Shown: positions 12,236-23,289 of the stretch, in pieces
Numbering within the stretch: the stretch's first letter is position 1
How the letters are laid out: every line of letters starts with the position of its first letter
NCBI GenBank assembly: GCA_022606425.2
Contig: JAHDVF020000864.1
Coordinates: 930,001-994,000 of the forward strand
DNA length: 64,000 nt
Reading direction: 5' to 3'
Source of the DNA: Lepidostoma basale
Lineage: Eukaryota; Arthropoda; Insecta; Trichoptera; Lepidostomatidae
Program-made: the position numbers and the translations under genes
The notes under the pieces: model-generated
Told to the model about the DNA's origin: nothing
Databases searched by the model: none
Seen by the model: the letters and a program-made list of their open reading frames with translations, nothing else

Positions 12236-15200
12236 TCAGTGGTGTGATGTCTCCTGGAATTAAAAAGACAGAAGTGAAAATAGTGTGGCCTACTATGTGA
12301 GGAGTCGAAGAAATCGACATGTGTGAATGACATGATGTATGAATGTTAAGGAATCAATAGAGGTATGTCAGGAAACAATAATGTGGTAGTCCATTTGTCA
12401 TGTCTATCCCTTCAAGGAGACTGTTAGAAAAACCGTGAAAATTTTAATTTGTGTATCTGCATACATTATCTTTTTGCGTATTCTTTGTAGTGACCAATTT
12501 CTACGCAATTATCTTATAAATATTTTCATCATCAATTATCAATTTATACTTATTTTCCAAATATATTTTTTGCATGAACAGTAGAATGCAGCACAGCTCC
12601 TACAAATTACAAATTGGAAGACGGCAGCAGAGGACAGGAGAAGATGGAGGCCGAAGAAGGAGACCAAAGCTCGATTTAGGCTGTAGTAACATCGAAGAAG
12701 AAGAATTTGTTAAGTTAATAACCATTGGCTAGGTCTAAGATAATAACTTCTTAAACATGGAAAGAATTTTTTTTTGGAAAGAAGGTGAAGATAGGTACTA
12801 CGTGCAGACGTGAAATGTTAAAAGGCATTGTTTTTTTTTTAAATCTGAACCGTACTAAAAATTAATAAGGGTACTATTCTACCTGCGAACTACAGGAGTA
12901 GCGACCGGGGAGCACCCGGCGGAGCGCGGCACCATGCCTGACCCCCGTCCGCTCCGCACTCCCGAGACACTCCGGCACACCTGATTTAACAGTCCTGCAC
13001 AGGAGTTGCTGAGGCGCTGATTGAAGTTCTAAGTAATTTATATCAGAATTAATGTCATCCTTATATGCTACATCATTTTATTTCAATAATATTACCGGTA
13101 AGCATGAGCCTTTCATTTCACGAAGATCAATTTTCCTGAAGAGATCACACAATACAACATCTCTTAATGTGGGGGTCCTCGGGCTGAATATGATCTCCAA
13201 GATTTCTACTATCTTCGGTCAGGCATGAAATAATACAGACAACATATAAGAAAATCCTTTCAAATGTAGTACATACAAACTTTGCCTAGTGCAAATAATG
13301 AAAATAAAAATGTATTTATCACGGTGCTGCCCAGGAAAATAAAACAAAGTAGGCATAAGATGACATACCTGTGGATATCTTTCTAGATCTAACTGCAGGT
13401 GTCCTGGAGTGGGGGCAGGGCAATCCAGCTCATACCCGGCACACATTTCAAACAGAAGACGTCCAAAAGCGAGCACTTCTGGCACCGCCTGACCCCGAGG
13501 CACCCAAGGGATCTCCCGTGGACTCACACCCAAAAGGGAGTTTTCCAAACCTGATATCCTAAAAGTATATACACTATTTATTGGTACACGTTTAAGCCCG
13601 ATATAGCAAAGTAAAAATTGATCAAATAACTTAACTATAAAACAATGAGTCTAAAACATACAGGTGCAGTCTAAATGCAGGGAAAATTTCTAAAAGTAAT
13701 TTTAGACAGGTATTTATCGGAAGAAAAATTTACTTTTGTATCCATGCATAATTTTATTTGGATAACTTAGATAGGGGGATGACATTAGAGAAACCGTCGG
13801 TGTGAAATGTATGCGTATTGTCCAGGATCGATAGACATGGCAGAAAAGAGGAGGCCTACATACAGCACATGTCTAATGATAGTAAGCTTTCTAATCAAAA
13901 TACCATATGAGTTAAAAATGAATTAATCATAAAAATATTTTAAAAATTACAGGAATATTAAACAGGAATTAACATTATACATAGTCAACGAATATTTTAG
14001 GAGGAAATAAATTAATGCTAGTATTTAAGCCCTTTCAGGTTACCTAGCAACACCATTCTGAACAATGATATTTCCACTGTGCAGATGTCGGTAGGGAGGA
14101 AAGCCGCGGTCGGCGAGGAACAGTAATCCTTCCAGCAATTGACGGCCCAGGCGTGCTGCCTGCCACAACGGGAGTCCCGTGACGCGAGACTGGGAACTGC
14201 ATGACCCGTGCTTCTTGAACCAGTCCTCTCGCCATTGTGTCTAAGATTCATTATAAAAGGTTGTCAGTAAAACAAATGTATCATCAGCCATTGGATTTAG
14301 TACATATATTTGTTTCTTTTTCATGAGATTTAATTATCTCTAATTTAAAAAAAAAAAAAAAAATTGTGTAATTATGTAAATATACAATTACATAATCTAC
14401 ATTTGATCAACTATCCATTTACTTGTGGTATCATAATATCGCACCTTCGGTAAGACAAGGGCATAATTGTTAAAAATTCTCAAAGTATGCCAATGAATTT
14501 TAAAAACATCCCTTTATCTGGAGGAACAAAGTCGTTCATTTAAGTTCAGTCTCATTTTGCCAGAGGGCGATAGTGTATGATCAATATAGCTAGAATAACA
14601 CGATATTATTCTTCAAAAATCTTAAAATGTCTCTAATGAAAAATTACAAAACGTGCAATTGTGCCCTTGTCTTACCGGAGGTACGATATGTAAATGGACA
14701 AACAAATGGTATTGCTCCTAGTTTAAGTTTATGGATGAACTTATTAGAATATGTGTTAAACATGGTTCTATCAATTTAGGAAAATAAAGTTGTAATATTT
14801 ATCAATCATCATAATGCACATCACATAAACAGCGTAAGGTGCAAACAATAAAAGAATTTTTGCAACCAAATATTTTAAATTATTTTATTAAAATGGGAGA
14901 ATGCAATATTTCATGTTATTTTATAACCTGGTTAGTAAAATTATTAATATGTGTATATTAATAATTTTACTAACCAGGTTATAAAATGACATGAAATATT
15001 GCATATAAAAGTATTAATATAGTTATGAGTGTGAAGATACCTTATGTATGAGATCCTTAAGGCTCCCTTTCGGATTGAAGGGTATTATAGTGAGTGCATA
15101 CCCTGAATAAAATGCAACATCCAATACCGGGTATATATAAGGGTGATGTAGGGCACGAAACAACTCCACTATCACTCCTCGAGATCTTTCCGAAGGTTCT

Positions 15201-16417
15201 ATAGGACAATGTGCACTCAAAGGTGTCTATAATGAAATTTAAAAAAAATAGAGTTAATAACAATATTTCCAAATAACTGAAAATAAATTTAATATTTTGT
15301 ATGTTTAAATCACAATATGGTTATTATTTTTGTGAATTAAGTAAAAATACGTATACGAGTACAGGTAATATAATTTAATCTTACCAAAGTGAGTAACCTC
15401 TCAGTTTTAATGGTATAATCTTTAATTGCAAACCAGTGTTTATCAGCTCGAGATCCAATATCATTTAATTGGGATAAAAATTCATATCTGAAAATAGAAA
15501 GGGGGAGACTCAGAATATATAAAAATGCAAATAAATATACTTGTATTAATGACATAATATTTAAGTATACCTGGATGATTTTTCTAAATATTTCATACAG
15601 ATAGAACTTGCTGCAGATTTTTCAACACTTCTTTCACCATCTCTGAAACAGTAGTTATACAACACTAAATAGTTAACAAATGTTAAATTGTTTTTTTTTT
15701 AAATCAACTTGCAATTTGAAAATAATATATTTAAAAAAAAATTATATACTGTCAACAGTACCTAACTATCGAATTATTTTCATCTACTGGAGACCCTTTG
15801 AGAGATCCGCTAGGGCTTCCAATGAGGGATTTATTGAAAAGTAATTTAGCGAGAGAATCAATCTTCATAGTCACCAGCGGTGCCTTTTCTCCAGCACTGA
15901 CTGTGCTGCAGCTGCTACCATCTTCTGTAATATTTAAAAGATGTGTAATAGATAGTGTATTGTACAAATATGTTTGTATACCATGACGGATGGCTGGCAC
16001 CAAAAAACATTTTTATTTATTTAAACTGTTTCGTTATTAAACAGTGTTTTCTGCATTTTTCAAAGTAACAACAATAATATATTTTATTTCAATAAATAAA
16101 ATTAGACAAACTTTTCCTTATAGCCAAAAACTATTAAATTACATATTTATCTATAATAAAAACAAATACATGCCATCACTTTCGTTTTCAGTAGAAACAG
16201 ATCTTGCACGAAATGCAGCTCTCTTGTGAGCTGCAGCAATTGACGAAGGGTTGAGCTCAGCGGCACTCTGTGCCCTTCGGCAAGCAGGTTTGCGTTTCTT
16301 CCGGAAGCTGCTCCTCCCTACTCTCTCCTGGTAAAACCTGTCATGGCCTGTAGTTTCAGGCTCTTTCTGCTCCTTCCCCTCGGCATGGCGGTTCATAGTT
16401 TGATACAAATTAAACAT
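12236..16417 (-). CDS. Slowpoke-binding protein (Slob)/PXK-like pseudokinase, multi-exon
   Basis: Exons, 5' to 3' on minus: 16417-16174, 15924-15762, 15642-15571, 15487-15385, 15226-15041, 14240-14044, 13558-13369, 13212-13096, and tentatively 13008-12883 and 12253-12236 (stop TGA). The phases join across the set. The kinase-like fold is recognisable: HPYIYPVLDVAF, SLKDLIHK, LGRQLLEGLLFLADRGFP, then HLHSGNIIV where active kinases have HRDLKxxN, ISGLENSLLG in place of DFG, and LAFGRLLFEMCAGYELD. The catalytic residues are therefore replaced, as in PXK and Slob. No PX domain precedes it. The N-terminus is basic and Ser-rich with RRAQSAAELNP and RARSVSTENES, resembling 14-3-3 sites, which favours Slob (a modulator of the Slowpoke BK channel) over PXK/MONaKA. 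An in-frame TGA lies just upstream of the Met. The exon 1 donor is GC (or GT at 16179), and the last two exons are the weakest. Confidence 0.8.
12600..12712 (+). mobile_element. RTE LINE 3' tail fragment
   Basis: Short sequence reading GDRRRW-like residues and ending in ATCGAAGAAGAAGAA, the same (GAA)n tail type as the RTE elements elsewhere in the window. Confidence 0.45.
14436..14689. mobile_element. MITE with about 30-bp terminal inverted repeats in Slob intron
   Basis: The left end ATATCGCACCTTCGGTAAGA and the right end, read in reverse complement, CATATCGTACCTCCGGTAAG, are inverted versions and continue together through CAAGGGCA. The interior is about 190 bp with no coding potential. 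The flanks are AT-rich, with TA available on both sides. Confidence 0.7.
14901..15004. repeat. 104-bp near-perfect palindrome (hairpin)
   Basis: Two 50-base arms (14901-14950 and 14955-15004) are reverse complements with one mismatch (T versus C in ATGTTATT/ATGTCATT) around a GTGT loop. It lies in the intron between Slob exons 15226-15041 and 14240-14044, so it is transcribed with the Slob pre-mRNA. It could be a foldback MITE or a hairpin RNA precursor. Confidence 0.9.
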
Positions 16418-16924
16418 TTTTTTATTTGATTTCTGTCTATTGTTTGAATTTCACAAAATGGACACTCTTTGTCCTTTCACAATTACGGAAAAGAGAAATG
16501 ATGATAAATGCTTCACATTTAAACCTTTAGTTATAATATTGACGCAATACGATTAACATTTGAACTGTTCTCACGCATCAGGTGTAACTGAATTTTTCAG
16601 ATATGGAAAGTATACAACTAACAACAATTTGCTCCAATTAATTATGTTATTCATTTTGTAACACATGCAATGCTGTATTGATGTGAGGTACAAGCCAACA
16701 GAAGCAGAGCTAACAGGATTACTCTTCATAATCCGACAGGGTTGTCAGTAGTATTTTTTTACTTTTATTTTGATTTATTTCAATTGCATTTTCTTTCTTT
16801 GCTCATTAGTGTTTTACACGTGTGACGCATTTGACATTGCTATATACGACATTGATAATAGCTAAGCTAAACACGTCACTCCGATATAATAATATAAAAC
16901 TAACAGAAACATTATTTTACTTAA

Positions 16925-17310
16925 TATTCTCTTCTTCTTCTTCTTCTTTTAGAACTTTGGTCTGTTCCTGAAATCAGGCTGGCCTCTCTTGGGAGGTCGA
17001 CTCCCAGCTATCCCTCCAACACTTTGGTGGTCCTCCGGGGGGATGGTAGCCGGCTGGAATCTGATGCGCCACAGCATGTGGGATTCTGGTGGGATCCATC
17101 CTCTGCACGTGCGCATTCCAGTATCTTCTGCGTTATCTTCCCCATCTCACGACATCTTCCACCTTGCAGATTTTGCCGATAGCCGTGTTCCTCACCCTGT
17201 CTCGAAGAGTTTTTCCTGCTATCATCCACAGCGTCCGCATCTCTGCCACCCGCACTTTAGCCTTCATTCTTGTGGTATCCGCTCTGGTCTCAATGCTATC
17301 ATTAAATGGT
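16925..17310 (-). mobile_element. RTE LINE 3' fragment with (GAA)n tail
   Basis: On the minus strand the sequence encodes LWMIAGKTLRDRVRNTAIGK and a GGPPKCWRDSWE-like stretch typical of RTE C-termini, interrupted by stops, and finishes in a (GAA)n tail (CTTCTTCTTCTTCTTC at about 16932-16947 on plus). Confidence 0.6.
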
Positions 17311-18060
17311 TAATAACATTTAACATAATTGTATATTTATTCATTACATTAAATACATATTTTCAGTAGAATCTTACTTTTAATCCCTTTTGGAGGAATG
17401 AGACCTTCTCTCTCAATCTTAAATTGATATTTTATAGTTGTAATGTATTGTTGTATATGTAATGATTCGCTTAGTATTTTTAGAGATCCATTTTAGAAGA
17501 AACAAAGTTTATTTACAAAGTGTTTTTTCAAGACCACAGTCCATCTGAAGGCTCTACAAATTATATATTGTATAAAATAAGGGTTTTACAGATACATCCT
17601 GATTGAAGATCAAGATATATTATTGAAATTATCCATTCAAGAAATTGTCTTCACTATCCTAGGACAGGAGATGCAAGAATAAAAATGTATGTAAATATAT
17701 TACGAGAATGAACTACTATAACGTATACTTTCTTCTATGCTTGCATAGAAGTGCTTTCTTCTATGCTAAGTAAATAAATAATACTTATGAAAGCATAGAA
17801 GTGCTTAGTTAGTACTTATCTATAGAAATGGACACAAATTACCATACGATAAACAATGATATTTTTTTAAAACTGAATTGATTAATAAAATTATAGCGTT
17901 ACACACTCTTGTGAAATAAATGGCATACTACACAATATTTGTGTTTCATTGGGAAACCCAACAAGAGTTACTGAAAAATCAATATCCTTAATCCATTGAT
18001 GTGTAAGTCTAATAGCCTTTAAGAAGCTGTATGATTAAAAATATATAATATTACAATTTA

Positions 18061-18250
18061 ACTAACTAACCATCACGCCGTTTCCATTCTCTCGCTCCTC
18101 AACATTCATGCATCGTGTCATGCACGCTCGTCAATTTCTCCAACCCTTCACGTAGCTGACATTTAAGATTTGGTTGATTTGATCATGCCACATTTTCCTC
18201 AGTCTTTCTCTATTTCATGTTCCGTATGCTTTTTACTTTTTTTAAAAATC
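18061..18250 (-). mobile_element. LINE-B 3' end with AACT-type tail
   Basis: Begins ACTAACTAACCATCACGCCG and continues with CAACATTCATGCATCGTGTCATGCACG, shared with copies at 43.5, 58.6 and 60.6 kb. The conserved AACT-rich boundary marks the 3' end of a minus-strand LINE. Confidence 0.6.
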
Positions 18251-18315
18251 ATTACCTATAACAATGGAAAAGAAGTCGAGTCACAAATTAATCTATTACT
18301 AAAAGGCTGCCATGT

Positions 18316-18545
18316 TTGAAGTCGGAACAATCGACGAGCATGCGTGTCACGGCGTATGAATGTAGAAGAGACGTGAGAGTTGGTAGGATAGAACAATGTG
18401 GCAGTCCATCCTCTCTGCCTACTCCTCCGGAGCTGTTGTGGAGCCATGAGATTCCCCTCCTGCCAACACCTCGTCGACCCTCAATTTTTTCCTCAATCAT
18501 CAGGTGCGGCAATTCATACTTCCTCCCCTAATCACATGACCCAAA
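18316..18545 (-). mobile_element. RTE LINE 3' fragment
   Basis: The minus-strand translation contains IEEKIEGRRGVGRRGISWL, nearly the same as the EGKIEGRRGVGRKQMSWL motif of the intact element at 3-5 kb. The downstream part is frame-disrupted. Confidence 0.65.
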
Positions 18546-18834
18546 TATGCCATGTAATCAATATATAAACAAAAAAAGGTTTATTGTAGAGTTGTGATCT
18601 TTGGGGATCCATGGATATTGAAGCATAAAGGTGGAAAAGAAAACAAATTAATTATAAGATTAATTTATTCATCACAGATATTACATTCATGGAGATGTGA
18701 ACCAAGTATGGAGATTAACAAATGTAATATTTTGTAATTTTTTTATGATAGAATATGTTTTTTACACATGAAAATTTTACAAATAAGTAGTTATTCCGTT
18801 ATTATTATTATATTTTTAATGTCATACATATATA

Positions 18835-20058
18835 CGAGGTTTGTTAAAAAAAATGTGACTGGTATATTTCGCAGGCTACATACATTCGATTTTCGAAAGT
18901 ATTTTTTTTTTGTTATGTTAGTACGCATGTCTTCAACATATATATGTTGACATTATCAGCCATTATGAATTTAAAGTTTGCTCAGTTTTGTGCTTGGCGA
19001 TTTTTTGTTATTTAAAAAATGGTTCAAAGAATCTGTATTCAATTTTGTGTGAAAAATAAAATTAAGTGCTCCAAAGCACTTGACTTGGCGAGTCTACTTT
19101 GAGCAAAAAAAAATGTTTATAAGTGGTACAAGCTCTTCACAGAAGGCCGAGAGTATATTAATGACGATACCCGCCCTGGAAGCTCCAGCAAGTCAACAAT
19201 CAATGAAAACGTTAAAGCAAAGAAGAAAATTGTTATGAAGAATCGTCGAATCACTATTGGAGAAATTGCTGAAGATATCAGCATATCGGTTGACTCATGT
19301 CATGCAATTTTTTAGGTGTTTTGGGCATGAAACGTGTGGCAGCGAAGTTTGTTCCGAAATTGCTAAATTTTAACCAAAAGAACCGTCGCATGAACATTGC
19401 TCAGGAGCTGTTTAATGACGTCAAGGACGATCCAGATTTTCTCAAAAGAGTCATGACTGGTGACGAAACATGGGTATATGGTTGACGTATATATGACGTC
19501 GAAACTAAAGCCCAATCATCCCAGTGGAAGTGACCAGAAGAGCCAAGACAGAAAAAAGCACGCCAAGTTCGGTCAAATGTGAAGGTTTTGCTCAATGTTT
19601 TCTTTGATTACAATGGTGTGGTGCATCGTGGATTTTCATCAGAAGGTCATACGGTCAATAAGGAATATTACCTTGAAGTTATGCACCGTTTGCGTGAAAC
19701 AATACGAAGAAAACACCCAGATTTGTGGCGAAACCATTCATGTTCTTGATTTTTTGGCCAAAATTAACACCAATTATCATGCCTCAGCCACCATATTCAT
19801 CAGACTTGGCCCCCTGGGACTTTTCCTGTTCCCAAAACTAAAAAGAGCCATGAAAGGACGGAGTTATGCCACTATTGAGGAGCTAAAGACTTCATCGCTG
19901 GAAGAGCTCATTGTCATACCAAAAAGAGCTATTCAGAAGTTCTTTGAGGATTTGAAAAAGCACTGGCACAAGTGTATTATCTGAGGGGGATTACATATTG
20001 ATGAATAAATATATATTTTTTGAGAAAAATAAAGTCACCTTTTTTTTAACAAATCACG
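18835..20058 (+). mobile_element. Mariner-like element, decayed
   Basis: Bounded by TA dinucleotides (18833-18834 and 20059-20060), with inverted ends of the form CG(A/T)G(G/A)TTTGTTAAAAAA. About 1.22 kb, the normal mariner length. The transposase is identifiable (MTGDETWVYG at 19456-19485, a central VKVLLNVFFDYNGVVHRGF block, KRAMKGRSYATIEELK near the end) but broken by several stops and frameshifts, so the copy is dead. Confidence 0.88.
19100..19984 (+). pseudogene. Mariner transposase pseudogene
   Basis: The N-terminal helix-turn-helix part survives only in scraps (YKLFTEGREYINDDTR, KAKKKIVMKNRRITIGEIAEDI). The first catalytic Asp is present in TGDETW. A stop follows WVYG, and stops also interrupt the centre. 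The C-terminal third is readable again, ending HWHKCII before TGA at about 19982. The second catalytic motif region is damaged. Confidence 0.8.
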
Positions 20059-21106
20059 TATAGCTAGGCATTACGACATTGTAAAATTTTAAATAAAAGA
20101 GTCAATGTTACATTATAAAATAAATAAGATTATTGTTTAAAAAAATTAAATGTAAGTACTACACGAAAAGAAATTTTAAATATTTTTTTTACATATATAC
20201 AAATTACGGTAAATATCTCACTGGTAGATCATTCATGTTCAAATTAATACAAGCTGATTAAATACATTTTACACGGGAAAATTAATCAAATTATGTTCAG
20301 AAGTTGCTGGATAAAAAATTTAAATAAATTGTAGGCAGATATATTTATTGTGAAATAATATGTATGCCTATCTGCTTAATATGATATCATGTTATGAAAA
20401 CAAAAACATATTTGACCTGCGTAACCCGACTGGAAATCTTCTGTCTGGTATCAGAATATACCATTGTATATTCTAAATGAGTCCAAAAGATTAAACAAAA
20501 TGAATTTATAAATGAAAACATTACATGCGTAAAAATACTTAGAATAGATTAAAAAAAATCAGTCAAATTATTTTTCTGAATGTTTGTGAAGTAAACAAGT
20601 CAAGTAAACAATCAAGTCAACAAAATACTTTTCAAACCACTACGGAAAACATTCCTAATAATATCAGTCAATCAGCTTGAGTTGCCCAAGCAGCAGGGAA
20701 GGGCCTTTCATTTTATTAAGATGGATGACAAATGGATACTTTGTAATTAAATATTCACTGGATTACTGGTTTCCATTATAACTATTCTTTTGATAACACA
20801 TACAAAAAATATGAACAAAAGTTCACTAAGAATTTAACAAACACAGAATTGTATTATATATAAACTCGGCACAATTATTTTTTTAAATTATAATTTAAAG
20901 AATTTGTTAATACAAAATAAATAGCAAAAATACGCTAGTCCCAAAATATTATATTCTTAATAATACCTTAAAACATATTATAGTTCCTTTTTAAGATTTA
21001 ATAATGTTTTTGAGATAAAGACAATTTAGATATTGATTTTCATGGAGATAAATATCACATCCTTAAAACTTGCTGCTTCTATCTAATAATACATCTAGTT
21101 TCAAAA

Positions 21107-21809
21107 CTATCGGTTAACTTCCTCATAAATTGTCTCCCACGAGTCCGCTGATGCTTCGCTGGAGAAGGAACCATCCGTTTCATCCTGGAAAATACATTTT
21201 TCTTAAAGTTAAAGAAAATAAGAGAGATATTTAAGACAAGATATCATATCCCATACATATAAAATAAAATTCTATAATTTAACAAACTCAAACATATCAT
21301 CTAAATTATTCTGTGAAAATTACATATTTCCAAAATATTATTATACAACAATTGATTTTTATTTATTACAAAAATTAAGCAGAAAAAATATAAGGCAAAA
21401 AGTAAGATAGCATCATGATTGATGAAGAATTTACTTGGTTCATAAATTAATCTAAAGTTGATTAAATATTATTGAGTATCTTTTGTAAAATTTTATAATG
21501 AATTTTACGTAAGATCAAAAGGAATTATACTAAATGACAAGTCATACAGAAAAGTAAAAAAGTTATTTGCAATAAGATTGTTAATAAAAATGGAAAGAAT
21601 AAAAATGAATACCTCAAACGGTTGATTATTAATATGGCGAGTACTAATATTAACTTCAAATACACATGCTTGGCCGATTACGGCCAGAGAGCATGTCAGC
21701 AAGGCAGGGATGGAGAATCTACAGCGCCATGCCAACCCCATGATAAACAAGAAGAAACTATCATGTTTAGTGATAACGGACACCATGACCTACCCAATGG
21801 TCAACAGAT
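21107..21809 (-). CDS. Two-exon gene for a small putative secreted or membrane peptide
   Basis: Unrecognised. Exon 21809-21613 has an acceptor (TTTTTACAG) at its 5' side, contains ATG at 21786 and ends at GAG|GTATTC. Exon 21184-21107 follows a TTTTCCAG acceptor and ends in TAG. Phase 0 joins as NNQPFE|DETDG, giving about 83 residues. All three frames upstream of the ATG are closed within the exon, so it would start here after a noncoding exon. Residues about 10-35 are hydrophobic (FFLFIMGLAW ... ALLTCSLAVIGQAC), compatible with a signal peptide or anchor, followed by an acidic Ser-rich tail (SFSSEASADSWETIYEEVNR). It lies downstream of sepiapterin reductase on the same strand. Alternatives are the 3' end of a larger gene or a chance join. 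Confidence 0.45.
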
Positions 21810-22335
21810 CTGTAAAAAAATAGAACATTTCAAAATTAGTGAATATGCAACATAAAATAAAACATGTACTTAAGTACTAAGCTATTAGAAAAATAGAAGT
21901 TAAAAGGAGACAGTGAAAACAGAATACTGTTTATTACTAAAATGCTCCAAGCATATTATTCCCATAGAATTTAAGATCTAAGCTGAAAACCCATATTTTT
22001 CATATTTCATACCCAAATTGTAAATTTGTCTTGTTATATTATTTTCTTACCGATCACAAATATCAGATACAGCGTTCATATTTAGATTTAAAAGAGTCTT
22101 AAATCGCCCTTAAGGTGATTACATCAACGGCGTTTTAAAAGTTTGTTAAAAATATAATAAATATTTCAGTAAAACTTAATTATAATATAATAATTAATTA
22201 AAATAATGAAAAGAAAAAAAAGTTTTGGCAAAAAGTTTTTCTATGCAATAAATTCATAGCCAATAAAAAAAATATTTAATGCCACAGCAAAAAAATTACA
22301 CCAAATGTCATGTGTGTAATTCAACCAGTTAGTGC

Positions 22336-22596
22336 ATATCGTCGCCCCAGAGCAGTAGTGAGATAAACCAGTGGCATCTTGACAATACAATAAGCCGTAA
22401 TGTTCCTTTGATATTGTTTATGGTTTGACTTGGTGGAGGCCTTGAACTTATTTGAGTCTCCTAGGCCCCAGGAGACTCAAACAAGTGCAAGGCCTCCACC
22501 AAGTCAAACCATAAACAATATCAAAGGAACATTACGGCTTGTTGTATTGTCAAGATGCCACTGGTTTATCTCACTATTGCTCTGGGGCGACGATAT
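22336..22596. repeat. 261-bp long inverted repeat (hairpin)
   Basis: Arms of about 127 bases are reverse complements with about four differences, around a 7-base loop (22463-22469). The innermost stem is GAGTCTCCT/AGGAGACTC and the outer ends are ATATCGTCGCCCCAGAG/CTCTGGGGCGACGATAT. No coding frame. It lies between the small-peptide gene and sepiapterin reductase. Confidence 0.93.
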
Positions 22597-22707
22597 AATC
22601 AATTCTTGATTTTCATGTAACTAGAATTTATTCATACATTATTTGTACATATTCAATGATTATGTAGACTATTTAAATTTTTCCAAATAACAAATTAATA
22701 TATTCGG

Positions 22708-22862
22708 TGGGGCGCTCTGGGCCACACATTTAGCCCCTGCATAAAACAACTACCAAATCATATTTCCAACAACATTTTCTACAGACGTAAGAGGGATAGC
22801 CATTAGAGCTGAACCTCTGTAAGCCGGAAGATTCAATTCCAAGTCCAACTGTTATCACCTCG
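22708..22862 (+). repeat. Repeat family D, partial copy
   Basis: Contains the shared blocks GCGCTCTGGGCCACACATTTA, CAGACGTAAGAGGGATAGCC and GAGCTGAACCTCTGTAAGCC found in copies at 35.3 and 53.0 kb and inverted at 39.8-40.3 kb. Class unknown. Confidence 0.6.
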
Positions 22863-23212
22863 GAAACATACAGGTTCAAAAAAATATATAATAAAAACCA
22901 ATAATTTTAAAAAGTACATATTATTTATTATTCTATAATAGTACAAAAATATTTGTATACATACATATGAAAAATGAAAAAAAATATATGTATATATCAA
23001 AAAATATTTTACTTACATTGTATGCAATTCATAGTAATATTTAATTAATTACAAAATAAAATTTGTTCAATACAAGATGAGCATTATCGTGAATTGGTCA
23101 AGATTTATCACAAATATCTTACTTTTACATTGAAATATTTTGTGAAAATGAGTCCAACAGCAAGATGCAACATGAGATTTCATTGTTAAGAAATAAACAC
23201 TGGCAACGTGTT

Positions 23213-23218
23213 TTTATT
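23213..23218 (-). terminator. Polyadenylation signal of sepiapterin reductase
   Basis: AATAAA on the minus strand, about 72 bases after the stop codon, a normal distance for an insect 3' UTR. Confidence 0.6.
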
Positions 23219-23289
23219 ACATTATTAAATTCAAAATATAAAAGTGTTCATCGATGGAATGTTGTAACATGATATCTCACAAATGAATT

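Noticed and set aside
12600..12712. Considered as a further Slob exon
   Set aside because: The GAA-repeat tail and wording match RTE 3' ends elsewhere in the window.
17735..17815. Short repeats of TTCTATGC/GCATAGAA as a possible CRISPR-like or hairpin array
   Set aside because: Irregular spacing and only three or four units in a eukaryotic AT-rich region; simple local duplication.
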